A stretch of DNA of 64,000 nt from contig NZ_LIPP01000005.1 of assembly GCF_001418335.1 (NCBI RefSeq), positions 1 to 64,000 on the forward strand, read 5' to 3'. The notes under the pieces were generated by a model, which made no database searches, was not told the DNA's origin, and worked only from the letters and a program-made list of their open reading frames with translations. This document shows positions 17,535 through 26,653 of the stretch, in pieces. A program made the translations under genes and the position numbers. Every line of letters begins with the position of its first letter. Positions within the stretch are counted from its first letter, which is position 1. The stretch is from Streptomyces aurantiacus (GTDB lineage Bacteria; Actinomycetota; Actinomycetes; Streptomycetales; Streptomycetaceae).

Positions 17535-18766
17535 CACGATGCCGACTCTGCGGCTCGGCGGCGCTGACCAGCGTCGTCGATCTGGGGGCGACTCCGCCGT
17601 GCGAGAGCTTTCTCGCCGCGGACCAACTGGACAAGCCGGAGCAGACGTACCCGCTGCACCTGCGGGTCTGCACCGACTGCTGGCTCACGCAGATCCCTCC
17701 GCTGATCACGCCGGAGGAGACGTTCAAGGAGTACGCGTACTTCTCCTCGTACTCCACGTCCTGGGTGGAGCACGCGCGCACGTTCGTCGCCGACGCCGTG
17801 GAGCGGGTGGGTCTGGGCCCCGACGCCTTCGTGGTCGAGGTCGCTAGCAACGACGGGTATCTGCTCAGGCACGTGGTGGACCGCGGAATCCGCTGCCTCG
17901 GCGTCGAGCCGTCGGTGAACGTCGGCGCCGCGGCGCGGGACGCGGGTGTGCCCACGCTCACGGAGTTCCTCGACCCAGCCACCGGCGCGGGCGTGCGCGC
18001 CGAGCACGGCCCGGCGGACCTGGTCGTGGCCAACAACGTGTACGCGCACATCCCCGATGTGGTCGGCTTCACCCAGGGGCTGCGCGCCCTGGTCGCCGAC
18101 GACGGCTGGGTCTCCATCGAGGTGCAGCACCTGCTGACCCTGATCGAGGAGAACCAGTACGACACGATCTACCACGAGCACTTCCAGTACTACACGGTCG
18201 CGTCCGCGATCCGGGCCCTGGCGAGCGGCGGACTCACGCTGGTGGACGTCGAGTTGCTGCCCACGCACGGCGGCTCCATCCGGCTGTGGGCCCGCCCTGC
18301 CGAGGCGGCCGGCGAGCCGACCCGCCAGGTGGCCGACGTGCTGGACCGGGAGAAGGCCGCCGGGCTGCAGGAACTGTCCGGGTACGCCGAGTTCTCCGCC
18401 CGGGTGGCCAAGGTGCGCCGGGACCTGCTGCGGTTTCTCGTCGAGGCGGCCGAGCGCGGTGAGACGGTCGTCGGCTACGGCGCCCCGGGCAAGGGAAACA
18501 CCCTGCTCAACCACTGCGGCATCCGGCCCGACCTGCTCGCGTACACGGTCGACCGCAACCCGTACAAGCACGGCCGGTTCACCCCGGGCACCCGCATCCC
18601 GATCCTGCCGCCCGAGCAGATCGCCGCGGACCGGCCGGACTACGTCCTGGTCCTGCCGTGGAACCTGCGGGCCGAGCTGGTCGAGCAGTTGTCCTTCGTG
18701 CACGACTGGGGCGGCCGGCTGGTCTTTCCCATCCCGGAACTGAGCATTGTCGAGGTCAAGGCATGA
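17531..18766 (+). CDS. Class I SAM-dependent methyltransferase, NDP-sugar C-methyltransferase type
   Basis: 411 aa with the architecture of sugar C-methyltransferases such as TylC3 and TcaB9. An N-terminal zinc-binding unit (CRLCG near residue 4 and CTDC near 55) is followed by a SAM-binding domain with VVEVASNDGYLL (about 99-110) and a C-terminal Rossmann-like domain containing GYGAPGKGNTLLNH (about 315). It would put a methyl group on a carbon of a keto-sugar nucleotide. It overlaps the glycosyltransferase (ATGA) and the nucleotidyltransferase (4 bp), and opens a block of sugar-tailoring genes. The product is probably a branched deoxysugar of the polymer. Confidence 0.85.
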   Translation: MTRCRLCGSAALTSVVDLGATPPCESFLAADQLDKPEQTYPLHLRVCTDCWLTQIPPLITPEETFKEYAYFSSYSTSWVEHARTFVADAVERVGLGPDAFVVEVASNDGYLLRHVVDRGIRCLGVEPSVNVGAAARDAGVPTLTEFLDPATGAGVRAEHGPADLVVANNVYAHIPDVVGFTQGLRALVADDGWVSIEVQHLLTLIEENQYDTIYHEHFQYYTVASAIRALASGGLTLVDVELLPTHGGSIRLWARPAEAAGEPTRQVADVLDREKAAGLQELSGYAEFSARVAKVRRDLLRFLVEAAERGETVVGYGAPGKGNTLLNHCGIRPDLLAYTVDRNPYKHGRFTPGTRIPILPPEQIAADRPDYVLVLPWNLRAELVEQLSFVHDWGGRLVFPIPELSIVEVKA

Positions 18767-19572
18767 AGGTCGTACTGTTCTGCGGCGGCTACGGGCTGCG
18801 CATGCGCAACGGAACCTCCGACGACGTGCCCAAGCCGATGGCGATGGTCGGCCCGCGCCCGCTGATCTGGCACGTCATGCGCTACTACGCGTACTTCGGG
18901 CACACGGAGTTCATCCTGTGCCTCGGGTACGGGGCGCACCACATCAAGGACTTCTTCCTCAACTACGAGGAGACGACGTCCAACGACTTCGTGCTGCGGG
19001 GCGGGCGGACCGAGCTGCTGTCCACCGACATAGCCGACTGGACGATCACGTTCGCGCAGACCGGCATCGAGTCACCGATCGGGGAACGGCTGCGCCGGGT
19101 GCGGCACCACCTGGACGGCGACGAGATGTTCCTCGCCAACTACGCCGACGTGCTCACCGACGCGCCGCTGCCGGAGATGATCGACCGGTTCGCCCTGCGC
19201 GACGCCGGCGCGTCGATGATGGTGGTGCCGCCGCAGTCGTCGTTCCACTGCGTGGAGCTGGGCGAGGACGGCCTGGTGGGCGGCATCACCGCGGTGAGCG
19301 AACTGCCGCTGTGGGAGAACGGCGGCTACTTCGTACTCCGCCAGGAGGTCTTCGACCACATACCGGAGAACGGGGACCTGGTCGCCGACGGCTGCTCCCA
19401 ACTGGCCAAGCAGGGCCGCCTGATGGCGCACCGGCACCGCGGTTTCTGGAAGCCGACCGACACCGTGAAGGAGCGGGCCGCGCTCGACGAGGCCTACGCC
19501 CGGGGCGACCGCCCGTGGGCCGTATGGGAACAGGGCGGCGCGAGTGCGAACGCCGGAGTGAGGACCGCGTGA
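18763..19572 (+). CDS. Sugar-1-phosphate nucleotidyltransferase, RfbF-like
   Basis: Forms a nucleotide sugar from a sugar-1-phosphate and an NTP. The 269-aa protein has the nucleotidyltransferase N-terminus LFCGGYGLRM (about residues 5-14), DVPKPMAMVG (about 21-30) and FILCLGYGAHHIKDFFLNY (about 50-68). This pattern is close to glucose-1-phosphate cytidylyltransferases. The usual GGxGTR loop is changed to GGYGLR. It lies between the C-methyltransferase and the PIG-L deacetylase with 4-bp overlaps on both sides, which fits making the activated sugar those enzymes modify. CDP-glucose as product is inference. Confidence 0.85.
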   Translation: MKVVLFCGGYGLRMRNGTSDDVPKPMAMVGPRPLIWHVMRYYAYFGHTEFILCLGYGAHHIKDFFLNYEETTSNDFVLRGGRTELLSTDIADWTITFAQTGIESPIGERLRRVRHHLDGDEMFLANYADVLTDAPLPEMIDRFALRDAGASMMVVPPQSSFHCVELGEDGLVGGITAVSELPLWENGGYFVLRQEVFDHIPENGDLVADGCSQLAKQGRLMAHRHRGFWKPTDTVKERAALDEAYARGDRPWAVWEQGGASANAGVRTA

Positions 19573-20216
19573 TCCGGCTCGGGGCAGGACGTCTGAACAG
19601 CCTGGTCGCGGTGGGCGCGCACTGCGACGACATCGCCATCGGCGCCGGCGGCACCCTGCTGGCCATGTGCCTCGCGCGGCCGGGCATCCGCGTCGACGCC
19701 CTGGTGCTCTCCGGCGGTGGCGGCGAACGGGAGCAGGAGGAGCGGGCCGCGCTCGCCGCCTTCTGCCCGGGCGCCGACCTGCGGCTGACCGTGCTCAAGC
19801 TGCCGGACGGCCGGGTGCCCGCGCACTGGGAGGAGGCCAAGGACGCCGTCGAGGAGCTGCGCGCGGCGACCGAACCCGATCTCGTCCTCGCCCCGCGCAC
19901 CGACGACGCGCACCAGGACCACCGCGGCCTGGCGCAGCTGGTGTCCACCGCGTTCCGCGACCACCTCGTGCTCGGCTACGAGATCGTCAAGTGGGACGGC
20001 GATCTCGGCCGTCCGGTGGCGTACCAGCCGCTGTCGCCGGAGATGGCCGAGCGGAAGGTGCGGCTGCTGCAGGAGCACTACCCCTCGCAGCGGCACCGGC
20101 CCTGGTACGACCGGGAGGCCTTCCTCGGTCTGGCCCGGATCCGCGGCATCGAAAGCCACGCGCGCTACGCCGAGGCGTTCGCCGTCACCAAACTCACAAT
20201 CGAGCTGGGGGAATGA
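19569..20216 (+). CDS. PIG-L (LmbE-like) family deacetylase
   Basis: Zinc-dependent N-deacetylase family acting on N-acetyl sugars or related small molecules. The 215-aa protein shows the metal-site motif AHCDDIAIGAGGTL (about residues 17-30, a [AP]HxDD signature) and the second His motif DAHQDHRGLAQL (about 115-126). GTG at 19569 overlaps the nucleotidyltransferase stop (GTGA). The gene following starts 3 bp downstream. In this operon it may remove an acetyl group from an aminosugar of the repeat unit. Confidence 0.88.
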   Translation: MIRLGAGRLNSLVAVGAHCDDIAIGAGGTLLAMCLARPGIRVDALVLSGGGGEREQEERAALAAFCPGADLRLTVLKLPDGRVPAHWEEAKDAVEELRAATEPDLVLAPRTDDAHQDHRGLAQLVSTAFRDHLVLGYEIVKWDGDLGRPVAYQPLSPEMAERKVRLLQEHYPSQRHRPWYDREAFLGLARIRGIESHARYAEAFAVTKLTIELGE

Positions 20217-20219
20217 ACA

Positions 20220-21245
20220 GTGCGCGTACTGCTGACCGGTCATCAGGGCTACTTGGGCACGGTGATGGCCCCGGTCCTCAGCGCCGCCGGGCACGAGGTC
20301 GTCGGTCTTGACGCCGGCCTGTTCGCCGACTGCGTGCTCGGCCCGCCGCCCGCGGACCCGCCGGGGCACCGGGTGGACCTGCGCGACCTCACGGCAGAGC
20401 ACGTGGCCGGGGTCGACGCCGTGATCCACCTCGCCGCGCTCTCCAACGACCCGCTGGGATCGCTGGCGCCCGACCTCACCTACGACATCAACCACCACGC
20501 GTCCGTACGGCTGGCCCGGCTGGCCCGCGACGCCGGAGTGCGGCGCTTCCTGTACGCGTCCACCTGCTCGGTCTACGGCGCCGCCGGCGGGGACGGCCTG
20601 GTGACCGAGGACGCCCCGCTGCACCCGGTGACGCCGTACGCGGAGTCCAAGGTGCGGGTGGAGGACGACCTGCACGGGCTGGCCGACGGCGACTTCAGCC
20701 CGGTGTTCATGCGCAACGCCACCGCGTTCGGCTACTCGCCCCGGCTGCGCGCCGACATCGTGCTGAACAACCTGGTGGGCCACGCACTCCTGTCCGGCGA
20801 GGTCCTGGTGCTGTCCGACGGCACGCCCTGGCGTCCGCTGGTGCACGCCGCCGACATCGCACGGGCCTTCGCCGCCGCGCTGGTCGCGCCGCGGGAGGCG
20901 GTGCACGACCGGGCGTTCAACATCGGCAGCGAGGTCAACAACGTCACGGTCGCCGAGATCGCCGGACAGGTCGCCGAGTCGGTGCCCGGCTCGAAGGTGC
21001 GGATCACCGGCGAGAACGGCGCCGATCCGCGCTCCTACCGGGTGGACTTCTCCCGGTTCCGCGCCGCGATACCCGGCTTCGACTGCGAGTGGACGGTGAA
21101 GCGGGGCGCGCTCGAACTCGCCGACGCCTACCGGAAACACGGGCTGACCCGGGAGGACTTCGAGCAGCGCTTCACCCGCCTCGCCGTGCTGCGCGCGGCG
21201 TCCGAGGCCGGCGCCGTAGACGACACCCTGCGGTGGCGCCGATGA
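20220..21245 (+). CDS. NAD-dependent epimerase/dehydratase (extended SDR)
   Basis: 341 aa nucleotide-sugar modifying enzyme. Rossmann motif TGHQGYLG (residues 6-13), the DxxxHLAALSNDP segment (about 70-82), catalytic Ser/Tyr-Lys as YASTCSVYG and PYAESK (about 140-145). It belongs to the SDR group found in deoxysugar and branched-sugar pathways and could act as dehydratase, epimerase or reductase. GTG at 20220 lies 3 bp after the deacetylase; the 3' end overlaps the DUF4910 gene by 4 bp. Confidence 0.88.
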   Translation: MRVLLTGHQGYLGTVMAPVLSAAGHEVVGLDAGLFADCVLGPPPADPPGHRVDLRDLTAEHVAGVDAVIHLAALSNDPLGSLAPDLTYDINHHASVRLARLARDAGVRRFLYASTCSVYGAAGGDGLVTEDAPLHPVTPYAESKVRVEDDLHGLADGDFSPVFMRNATAFGYSPRLRADIVLNNLVGHALLSGEVLVLSDGTPWRPLVHAADIARAFAAALVAPREAVHDRAFNIGSEVNNVTVAEIAGQVAESVPGSKVRITGENGADPRSYRVDFSRFRAAIPGFDCEWTVKRGALELADAYRKHGLTREDFEQRFTRLAVLRAASEAGAVDDTLRWRR

Positions 21246-22540
21246 CCGCGCCGGCGGAGAAGGCGGAAGAGAGTGCGGGCGCCCGGATGCACGCGCTGGT
21301 GGAGCGGCTGTACCCGCTGTGCCGGAGCATCACCGGGGACGGCGTGCGCGCCACCCTGGACATCGTCGGCGAGTACCTCCCGCTCCAGGTGCACGAGGTG
21401 CCGACCGGGACGCAGGTGCTCGACTGGACGGTGCCGCAGGAGTGGAACATCCGGGACGCGTACATCGCCGACGCCACCGGCCACCGGGTCGTCGACTTCG
21501 CCGCGTCCAGCCTGCACGTGCTCGGCTACAGCGTGCCGGTGTCGGCGACCATGCCGCTGGCCGAGCTGCGCGAACACCTGCACACCCTGCCGGAGCAGCC
21601 GGACCTGGTGCCGTACCGCACCAGCTACTACAAGCCGGAGTGGGGATTCTGCCTGGCCCAGGAGACCCTGGACGCGCTGCCCGACGGCGACTACGAGGTG
21701 TGCGTCGACTCCACCCTCGCCGACGGGCATCTCACCTACGCCGAGCACGTGGTCCCCGGGCAGGTCGCCGACGAGGTGATCGTCTCCTGCCATGTCTGCC
21801 ATCCGTCGCTGGCCAACGACAACCTGGCCGGCATCGCGGTGGCGGTGTTCCTGGCCCGGGCGCTGGCGGAGCGGAACCCGTACTACACGTACCGGTTCAT
21901 CTTCGCGCCCGGCACCATCGGGGCGATCACCTGGCTGGCCCGCAACCGGGAACGGGTCCACACGGTCAAGCACGGGCTGGTGCTCGCCTGCGCCGGCGAC
22001 CGGGGCGATCTGACGTACAAGCAGAGCAGGCGCGGCGACGCGGAGATCGACCGGGTGCTGCGGCATGTGCTGGCCGCCTCCGAACGCCCGCACCGGATCA
22101 CCGAGTTCACTCCGTACGGCTATGACGAGCGGCAGTACTGCTCGCCGGGGTTCGACCTCGGCGTGGGCTCGCTCAGCCGGACCCCGTACGCCGGCTATCC
22201 GGAGTACCACACCTCGGCGGACAACCCGGACTTCGTCTCCCCGGAGGCGATGGCGGACACCCTGGCCGTCTGCCGCGAGGCGTGCACCGTCCTGGACGGC
22301 AACCGGCGGTACGTGAACCTCAGTCCCTACGGCGAACCGCAACTGGGCCGGCGCGGGCTGTACGACGCGCTCGGCGGGCGCAGCGACACCAAGGACGCCC
22401 AGCTGGCCATGCTCTGGGTGCTCAACCTCTCCGACGGCGAGCACAGTCTGCTGGACGTCACCGAGCGGTCCGGGCTGCCGTTCGGTGCCGTCGCCGCCGC
22501 GGCCGACGCCCTGCTCGGCGCCGGGCTGCTCAAGGAGTGA
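21242..22540 (+). CDS. DUF4910 (DUF2172) aminopeptidase-like protein
   Basis: 432 aa protein with an M28-like fold. The putative zinc ligands are in CHVCHPSLANDN (about residues 182-193) and EYHTSADN (about 321-328), with an inserted DUF2172 region near the N-terminus (about 20-110, around TVPQEWNIRDAYI). Relatives recur in polysaccharide and nucleotide-sugar operons of unrelated bacteria, beside RfbF-like, methyltransferase and aminotransferase genes, but their reaction is not established to my knowledge. Here it sits between an SDR and a flippase with a 4-bp upstream overlap. A hydrolase acting on an amide of a sugar intermediate is possible but unproven. Confidence 0.85.
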   Translation: MTAPAEKAEESAGARMHALVERLYPLCRSITGDGVRATLDIVGEYLPLQVHEVPTGTQVLDWTVPQEWNIRDAYIADATGHRVVDFAASSLHVLGYSVPVSATMPLAELREHLHTLPEQPDLVPYRTSYYKPEWGFCLAQETLDALPDGDYEVCVDSTLADGHLTYAEHVVPGQVADEVIVSCHVCHPSLANDNLAGIAVAVFLARALAERNPYYTYRFIFAPGTIGAITWLARNRERVHTVKHGLVLACAGDRGDLTYKQSRRGDAEIDRVLRHVLAASERPHRITEFTPYGYDERQYCSPGFDLGVGSLSRTPYAGYPEYHTSADNPDFVSPEAMADTLAVCREACTVLDGNRRYVNLSPYGEPQLGRRGLYDALGGRSDTKDAQLAMLWVLNLSDGEHSLLDVTERSGLPFGAVAAAADALLGAGLLKE

Positions 22541-22545
22541 CACCG

Positions 22546-23856
22546 ATGACCATCGAGGGGGAGAAGACGACGCCGGGCGCGGACCACCACAGGCACGCCC
22601 GGCCGAACGCCAGGCGGGCCCTCGCAGGCCGGCTGTCCTGGGGACTGGCCGACCAGGCGGCCTCCAGCGCCAGCAACTTCCTGGTCGGGATGTACGTGGC
22701 CCGTTCGCTGGGGCTGACCGCGTTCGGCGTGTTCACCCTGGCCTGGGTGACCTACGGCGTGGTGCTCAACGTGTCCCGGGGGCTGGCCTCCGACCCGCTC
22801 GTGGTGCGTTTCAGCGGCGTGCCGGACGCGTCCTGGCGCCCGGCGGCGGCCCGGGCGGCGGGTACCGCGCTCGTCGTCGGCAGCGCCATCGGCGCGGTGT
22901 CCGTGGTGGTCGGGCTGGCTCTCGGCGGCCGGGTGGGGGCCGGGTTCGCCGGCCTCGGCGTGGTGCTGCCGGGGCTGCTGCTGCAGGACACGTGGCGGTT
23001 CGCGTTCTTCGCCGCGGGCGCCGGGCGCAAGGCGTTCCTCAACGACATCGTGTGGGGCGTCGCGCTCGTCCCGGCCCTGGTGATGGCGGCTCGCGCCGAC
23101 AGCGTGGAAGCGTTCGTGCTCGCCTGGGGCGGCTCCGCCGCGGTGGCCGCGGCGTACGGCTGCTTCCAGTCAGGCATCCGGCCCCGGCCGGCCCTGGCGC
23201 GCGCGTGGCTGCGCGAGCAGCGCGACCTCGGCTACCGCTACCTGGTCGAGAACGTGAGCCTCAGCGGTGCGAGTCAGCTGCGGGCGTACGGGCTCGGTGC
23301 GATCGTCGGGGTCAGCGCCGTGGGCGCGGTCCGCGGCGCCGAACTCCTGCTCGGCCCGTTCCTCGCCGTGCTGATGGGCCTTTCGCTCGTCACCGTCCCG
23401 GAGGCGGCACGGGTGCTGCGGCAGGCCCCGCACCGGCTGGGCACCTTCTGCCTGCTGCTCGCCGGCGGGCTGGCCGCCACCGCGCTGCTCTGGGGCGCCG
23501 CGCTGCTGCTGGTGCCGGACTGGGCCGGCGAACACGTACTCGGGCAGGTCTGGGACCCCGCCGCCGAGCTGATCATGCCGCTCACGGTCGGCGTCGCGGG
23601 CGCCGGCGTCGGCGTCGGCGCCGCGGCCGGGCTGCGCGCGCTCGCCGCGGCCAAGCGCAGCCTGCGCTGCCAGCTGTTCGCCTCCGTCTGCTACGCGGGC
23701 GGCGGACTCGGCGGAGCGGCCCTGGCCGGCACCGTCGGCTCGGCCTGGGGCGTCGCCGCCGCGAACGCCTGCGCCTCGGCCGTGTGGTGGCAGCAACTGC
23801 GGTCCGCCCTGCGCGAGCGCCACCGCACCGCCCTTCAAGAAGAGAGGACATCATGA
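22546..23856 (+). CDS. Polysaccharide flippase, MATE/MOP type (Wzx-like)
   Basis: 436-aa integral membrane protein with about 12 predicted hydrophobic segments. It starts with a short His/Arg-rich cytoplasmic tail followed by the amphipathic SWGLADQAASSASNFLVGMYVARSLG block typical of Wzx/PST transporters. Expected to flip the undecaprenyl-linked repeat unit across the membrane for the Wzy-like polymerase at 14992. ATG at 22546 is 5 bp after the DUF4910 stop; the 3' end overlaps the GT2 gene by 4 bp. Confidence 0.85.
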   Translation: MTIEGEKTTPGADHHRHARPNARRALAGRLSWGLADQAASSASNFLVGMYVARSLGLTAFGVFTLAWVTYGVVLNVSRGLASDPLVVRFSGVPDASWRPAAARAAGTALVVGSAIGAVSVVVGLALGGRVGAGFAGLGVVLPGLLLQDTWRFAFFAAGAGRKAFLNDIVWGVALVPALVMAARADSVEAFVLAWGGSAAVAAAYGCFQSGIRPRPALARAWLREQRDLGYRYLVENVSLSGASQLRAYGLGAIVGVSAVGAVRGAELLLGPFLAVLMGLSLVTVPEAARVLRQAPHRLGTFCLLLAGGLAATALLWGAALLLVPDWAGEHVLGQVWDPAAELIMPLTVGVAGAGVGVGAAAGLRALAAAKRSLRCQLFASVCYAGGGLGGAALAGTVGSAWGVAAANACASAVWWQQLRSALRERHRTALQEERTS

Positions 23857-24800
23857 CCGCCCATCCGCGGTTGAGCATCGGCCTGCCCGTGTACAACGGC
23901 GAGGAGTACCTGGCCGAATCGTTCGACGCCCTGCTCGGCCAGACCTACGAGGACTTCGAGCTGGTCGTCTCCGACAACGCCTCGACCGACGGCACCGAGG
24001 ACATCTGCCGCAAGTACGCCGCGCAGGACTCGCGCATCCGCTACCTCCGGCTGCCCCGGAACGTCGGCGCCACGCCGAACCACAACCAGGTGTTCGCCGA
24101 GAGCCGCGGCGAGCTGTTCAAGTGGGCCTCGCACGACGACCTCTACGCCCGGGATCTGCTGCGGGCTTGCGTGGAGGCGCTGGACGAGCACCCCGACGTC
24201 GTCCTCGCGCACAGCGGCCAGGCGGTCATCGACGGCGAGGGCCAGGTGAAGGTCCCGTACGAGTACGGGCTCGCCACCGACTCGCCGCACGCGCCCGAGC
24301 GCTTCCGCAGCCTGCTGTTCGAGCCCGGCGGCGACGACTTCTACGGGGTGATCCGGGCCGACGTGCTGCGCCGGGTGAAGCCGATGGACAGCTACCACCA
24401 CGCGGACCGCACGTTCGTCGCCGAGATCGCCCTGCACGGGCCCTTCCACCAGGTGCCGGAGCTGCTGTACTTCCGCCGCGACCACCCCACCCGCGCCGAG
24501 CGGGCGAATCCGAGCAAGCGGTCCCGGTGCGTCAACCTGGACCCGCGCCGGGCGGGCCCGCTGCACCCGACGCCCCGGCTGCTCGCCGAGTACGTCTGGG
24601 GCTTCGTCTCGGCGGTCCGGCGGGCGCCGTTGTCCGCGGCCGACCGGCGCGCGTGCTACCGCCACCTGGCCGCGTGGGCGGCCAGCCGGGCCCGCCCCGG
24701 CGCCGGCGAGCGGGTCGAGGACCGGGCCCCGGTCGACCCGGCCCTGCTCACCGTCTCCGTCGACGCCCTCGTCGCCGGCCGTGAAGGGAGGCAGGCATGA
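23853..24800 (+). CDS. Glycosyltransferase family 2 (GT-A fold)
   Basis: Inverting glycosyltransferase of 315 aa. The N-terminus has the nucleotide-binding block LSIGLPVYNGEEYLAES (about residues 7-23), then LVVSDNASTDGTEDI (about 41-55), and a DxD-like acidic motif near HDDLYA (about 93-98). The start ATG at 23853 overlaps the flippase stop (ATGA). It would add a further sugar to the repeat unit. Specificity unknown. Confidence 0.9.
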   Translation: MTAHPRLSIGLPVYNGEEYLAESFDALLGQTYEDFELVVSDNASTDGTEDICRKYAAQDSRIRYLRLPRNVGATPNHNQVFAESRGELFKWASHDDLYARDLLRACVEALDEHPDVVLAHSGQAVIDGEGQVKVPYEYGLATDSPHAPERFRSLLFEPGGDDFYGVIRADVLRRVKPMDSYHHADRTFVAEIALHGPFHQVPELLYFRRDHPTRAERANPSKRSRCVNLDPRRAGPLHPTPRLLAEYVWGFVSAVRRAPLSAADRRACYRHLAAWAASRARPGAGERVEDRAPVDPALLTVSVDALVAGREGRQA

Positions 24801-26053
24801 CGTCTGCCGACAAAGCCCCGGTACGCGTCGGGATATTCGGCCTGCTCGGTGCCGGCAACCTCGGCAACGACGGCTCGCTGGAGGCCGTGCTCGGATACCT
24901 CAGGAGCGAGCACCCGGACGCGGTCGTGGACGCCATGTGCGGCGGACCCGAGGTCGTCACGAGCCGGTACGGGATCCCCGCGACGCGGCTGAACTGGTAC
25001 CGCGGGGAGTACCGGACCGCGTCGAGTGCGGGCCGGATCGCGTCGAAGGGCCTGGGCAAACTCGTGGACGTGGCCCGCACCGCCGCCTGGGTGCGCCGGC
25101 ACGACGTGGTGATCGTGCCGGGCACGGGGGTCCTGGAGACCACGCTGCCGCTGCGGCCATGGGGCTTTCCGTACTCGCTGTTCCTGCTCTGCGCGAGCGG
25201 CCGGCTGTCGCGCACCAAGGTCGCGCTGGTCAGCGTCGGCGGCTCCGCCATCGGCAGCCGGGCGACCCGCACCCTGGTGAAGTGGTCCGCGCGGCTGGCC
25301 ACGTACCGGTCCTTCCGGGGGGCCGTGTCCCGCGACGCGATACGGGCGATGGGCGTGGACACCTCGGGTGACGAGACCTACCCGGACCTCACCTTCTCCC
25401 TGCCGACGCCGCAGGCGGAGCCTCCCTCGGACCCGCAGGGACCGGTCTGCGTCGGGGTCATGGCCTTCCACGGCGGCAACGACGAGCGCGCCAGGGCCGA
25501 GGAGATCCACCGGCGCTACCTCGACGGAACGACCGGGTTCGTCCGAGCGCTGGCCGAGGCCGGCAGGCCGGTCCGGCTGGTCGTAGGAGACGAACTCGAC
25601 GTGCCGGTGGCCGTCGCGATCCTCGACGCGGTGGACTCGCCGCTGGTCACCGTCGCCGAGACGCTCTCGCTCGCCGACCTGATGAAGGAGATGGCCGATG
25701 CCCGGAGCGTCGTGGCGGCCCGCTACCACAACCTGGTCTGCGCGCTGAAGGTCGGCACGCCGACCATCGCGCTCAGCTATTCGTCGAAGAGCGACGAGCT
25801 CATGGCTCAGCTGGGCCTCGGCACGTACTGCCACCCGGCCCGCGAGATCGACGCCGACCGGCTGCTCGACCAGTTCCACGAGCTGGAGGGGCACTCGGCG
25901 GAACTGCGCCGGACCCTCACCGAACGGAACGTGGTCGTCGCCCGGCGCGTCGAGGACCAGTTCGCCGCGTTGACAGCGGCCCTGTTCCCACCGACCGACC
26001 ACACCCAAGCCCAAGCCCAAGCCCCCGACCATGCCTTGCGGGAGACTCCATGA
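24797..26053 (+). CDS. Polysaccharide pyruvyl transferase family protein
   Basis: Transfers pyruvate from phosphoenolpyruvate to form ketals on sugars, giving the polymer extra negative charge. The 418-aa protein shows the family N-terminus FGLLGAGNLGNDGSLEA (about residues 15-31) and the C-terminal signature ARYHNLVCALKVGTPTIAL (about 308-326) with the conserved RxH. A short TQAQAQAPD repeat ends the protein. ATG at 24797 overlaps the GT2 stop; its own stop overlaps the next start (ATGA). Confidence 0.87.
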   Translation: MTSADKAPVRVGIFGLLGAGNLGNDGSLEAVLGYLRSEHPDAVVDAMCGGPEVVTSRYGIPATRLNWYRGEYRTASSAGRIASKGLGKLVDVARTAAWVRRHDVVIVPGTGVLETTLPLRPWGFPYSLFLLCASGRLSRTKVALVSVGGSAIGSRATRTLVKWSARLATYRSFRGAVSRDAIRAMGVDTSGDETYPDLTFSLPTPQAEPPSDPQGPVCVGVMAFHGGNDERARAEEIHRRYLDGTTGFVRALAEAGRPVRLVVGDELDVPVAVAILDAVDSPLVTVAETLSLADLMKEMADARSVVAARYHNLVCALKVGTPTIALSYSSKSDELMAQLGLGTYCHPAREIDADRLLDQFHELEGHSAELRRTLTERNVVVARRVEDQFAALTAALFPPTDHTQAQAQAPDHALRETP

Positions 26054-26109
26054 AAGCGACGGGCATGAAAGCGACCGGCATGAAAGCGCCTGGCATGAAA
26101 GCGACCGAA
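26050..26109 (+). repeat. Four tandem 15-bp repeats, each with an in-frame ATG
   Basis: Units at 26050-26064, 26065-26079, 26080-26094 and 26095-26109 are nearly identical and encode MKATG, MKATG, MKAPG and MKATE at the start of the RfbC-like gene. The copy number can change by slippage without breaking the frame. Confidence 0.9.
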
Positions 26110-26646
26110 GTCCCGGCGATCGCCGGCGCGTTCCTCTTCGAGCCGACGCCGTACGCCGACGAGCGCGGCTCCTTCTGCCGCACCTTCGACGCCGACGTGG
26201 TCCGCTCGGTGGGCCTCGACCCGGGCGCCTTCGTCCAGGACAGCCTGTCCCGCTCGGTGGGAGGCGTGCTGCGCGGCCTGCACCTGCGCTCCGGCGCGGG
26301 CGAGGCCAAGCTGGTGCGGTGCTCGTACGGCAGGATCTTCGACGTCGTCGTGGACCTGCGGCCGGACTCGCCGACCTACCGCGACCGGGCGTTCTTCGAG
26401 CTGTCCGACGAGACGCAGGTGACCCTCTACATCCCGGCGGGGTGCGCGCACGGCTTCCAGGCGCTGACCGAGACCGCCGACGTCTCGTACCGGATCGACC
26501 GCCCGCACGATCCGGCCGAGGACGTGACGATCGCCTTCGACGACCCGGAGCTCGCCATTCCCTGGCCGCTGCCGGTCACCTCGATGTCCGAGCGGGACCG
26601 GAAGGCGCCGAGCCTGGCCGAGGTCCTGGCACAGAAGGAGAGTTGA
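26050..26646 (+). CDS. dTDP-4-dehydrorhamnose 3,5-epimerase family protein (RfbC-like)
   Basis: Cupin-fold epimerase of a keto-deoxysugar nucleotide, 198 aa. Conserved blocks are GVLRGLHLRSG with the catalytic-type His (about residues 74-84), IFDVVVDLRPDSPTY (about 97-111) and LYIPAGCAHGFQAL (about 127-140). The first 19 residues are four copies of a five-residue unit, MKATG or a close variant, each beginning with ATG, so the true start among 26050, 26065, 26080 and 26095 is open; the last still leaves the full domain. It overlaps the pyruvyl transferase by 4 bp. Confidence 0.88.
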   Translation: MKATGMKATGMKAPGMKATEVPAIAGAFLFEPTPYADERGSFCRTFDADVVRSVGLDPGAFVQDSLSRSVGGVLRGLHLRSGAGEAKLVRCSYGRIFDVVVDLRPDSPTYRDRAFFELSDETQVTLYIPAGCAHGFQALTETADVSYRIDRPHDPAEDVTIAFDDPELAIPWPLPVTSMSERDRKAPSLAEVLAQKES

Positions 26647-26653
26647 GACCGGC

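Noticed and set aside
24656..26032. Minus-strand frame of 458 codons over the pyruvyl transferase gene
   Set aside because: Shadow frame with Arg/Gly/Val-rich composition and no motif; the plus-strand enzyme explains the conservation.
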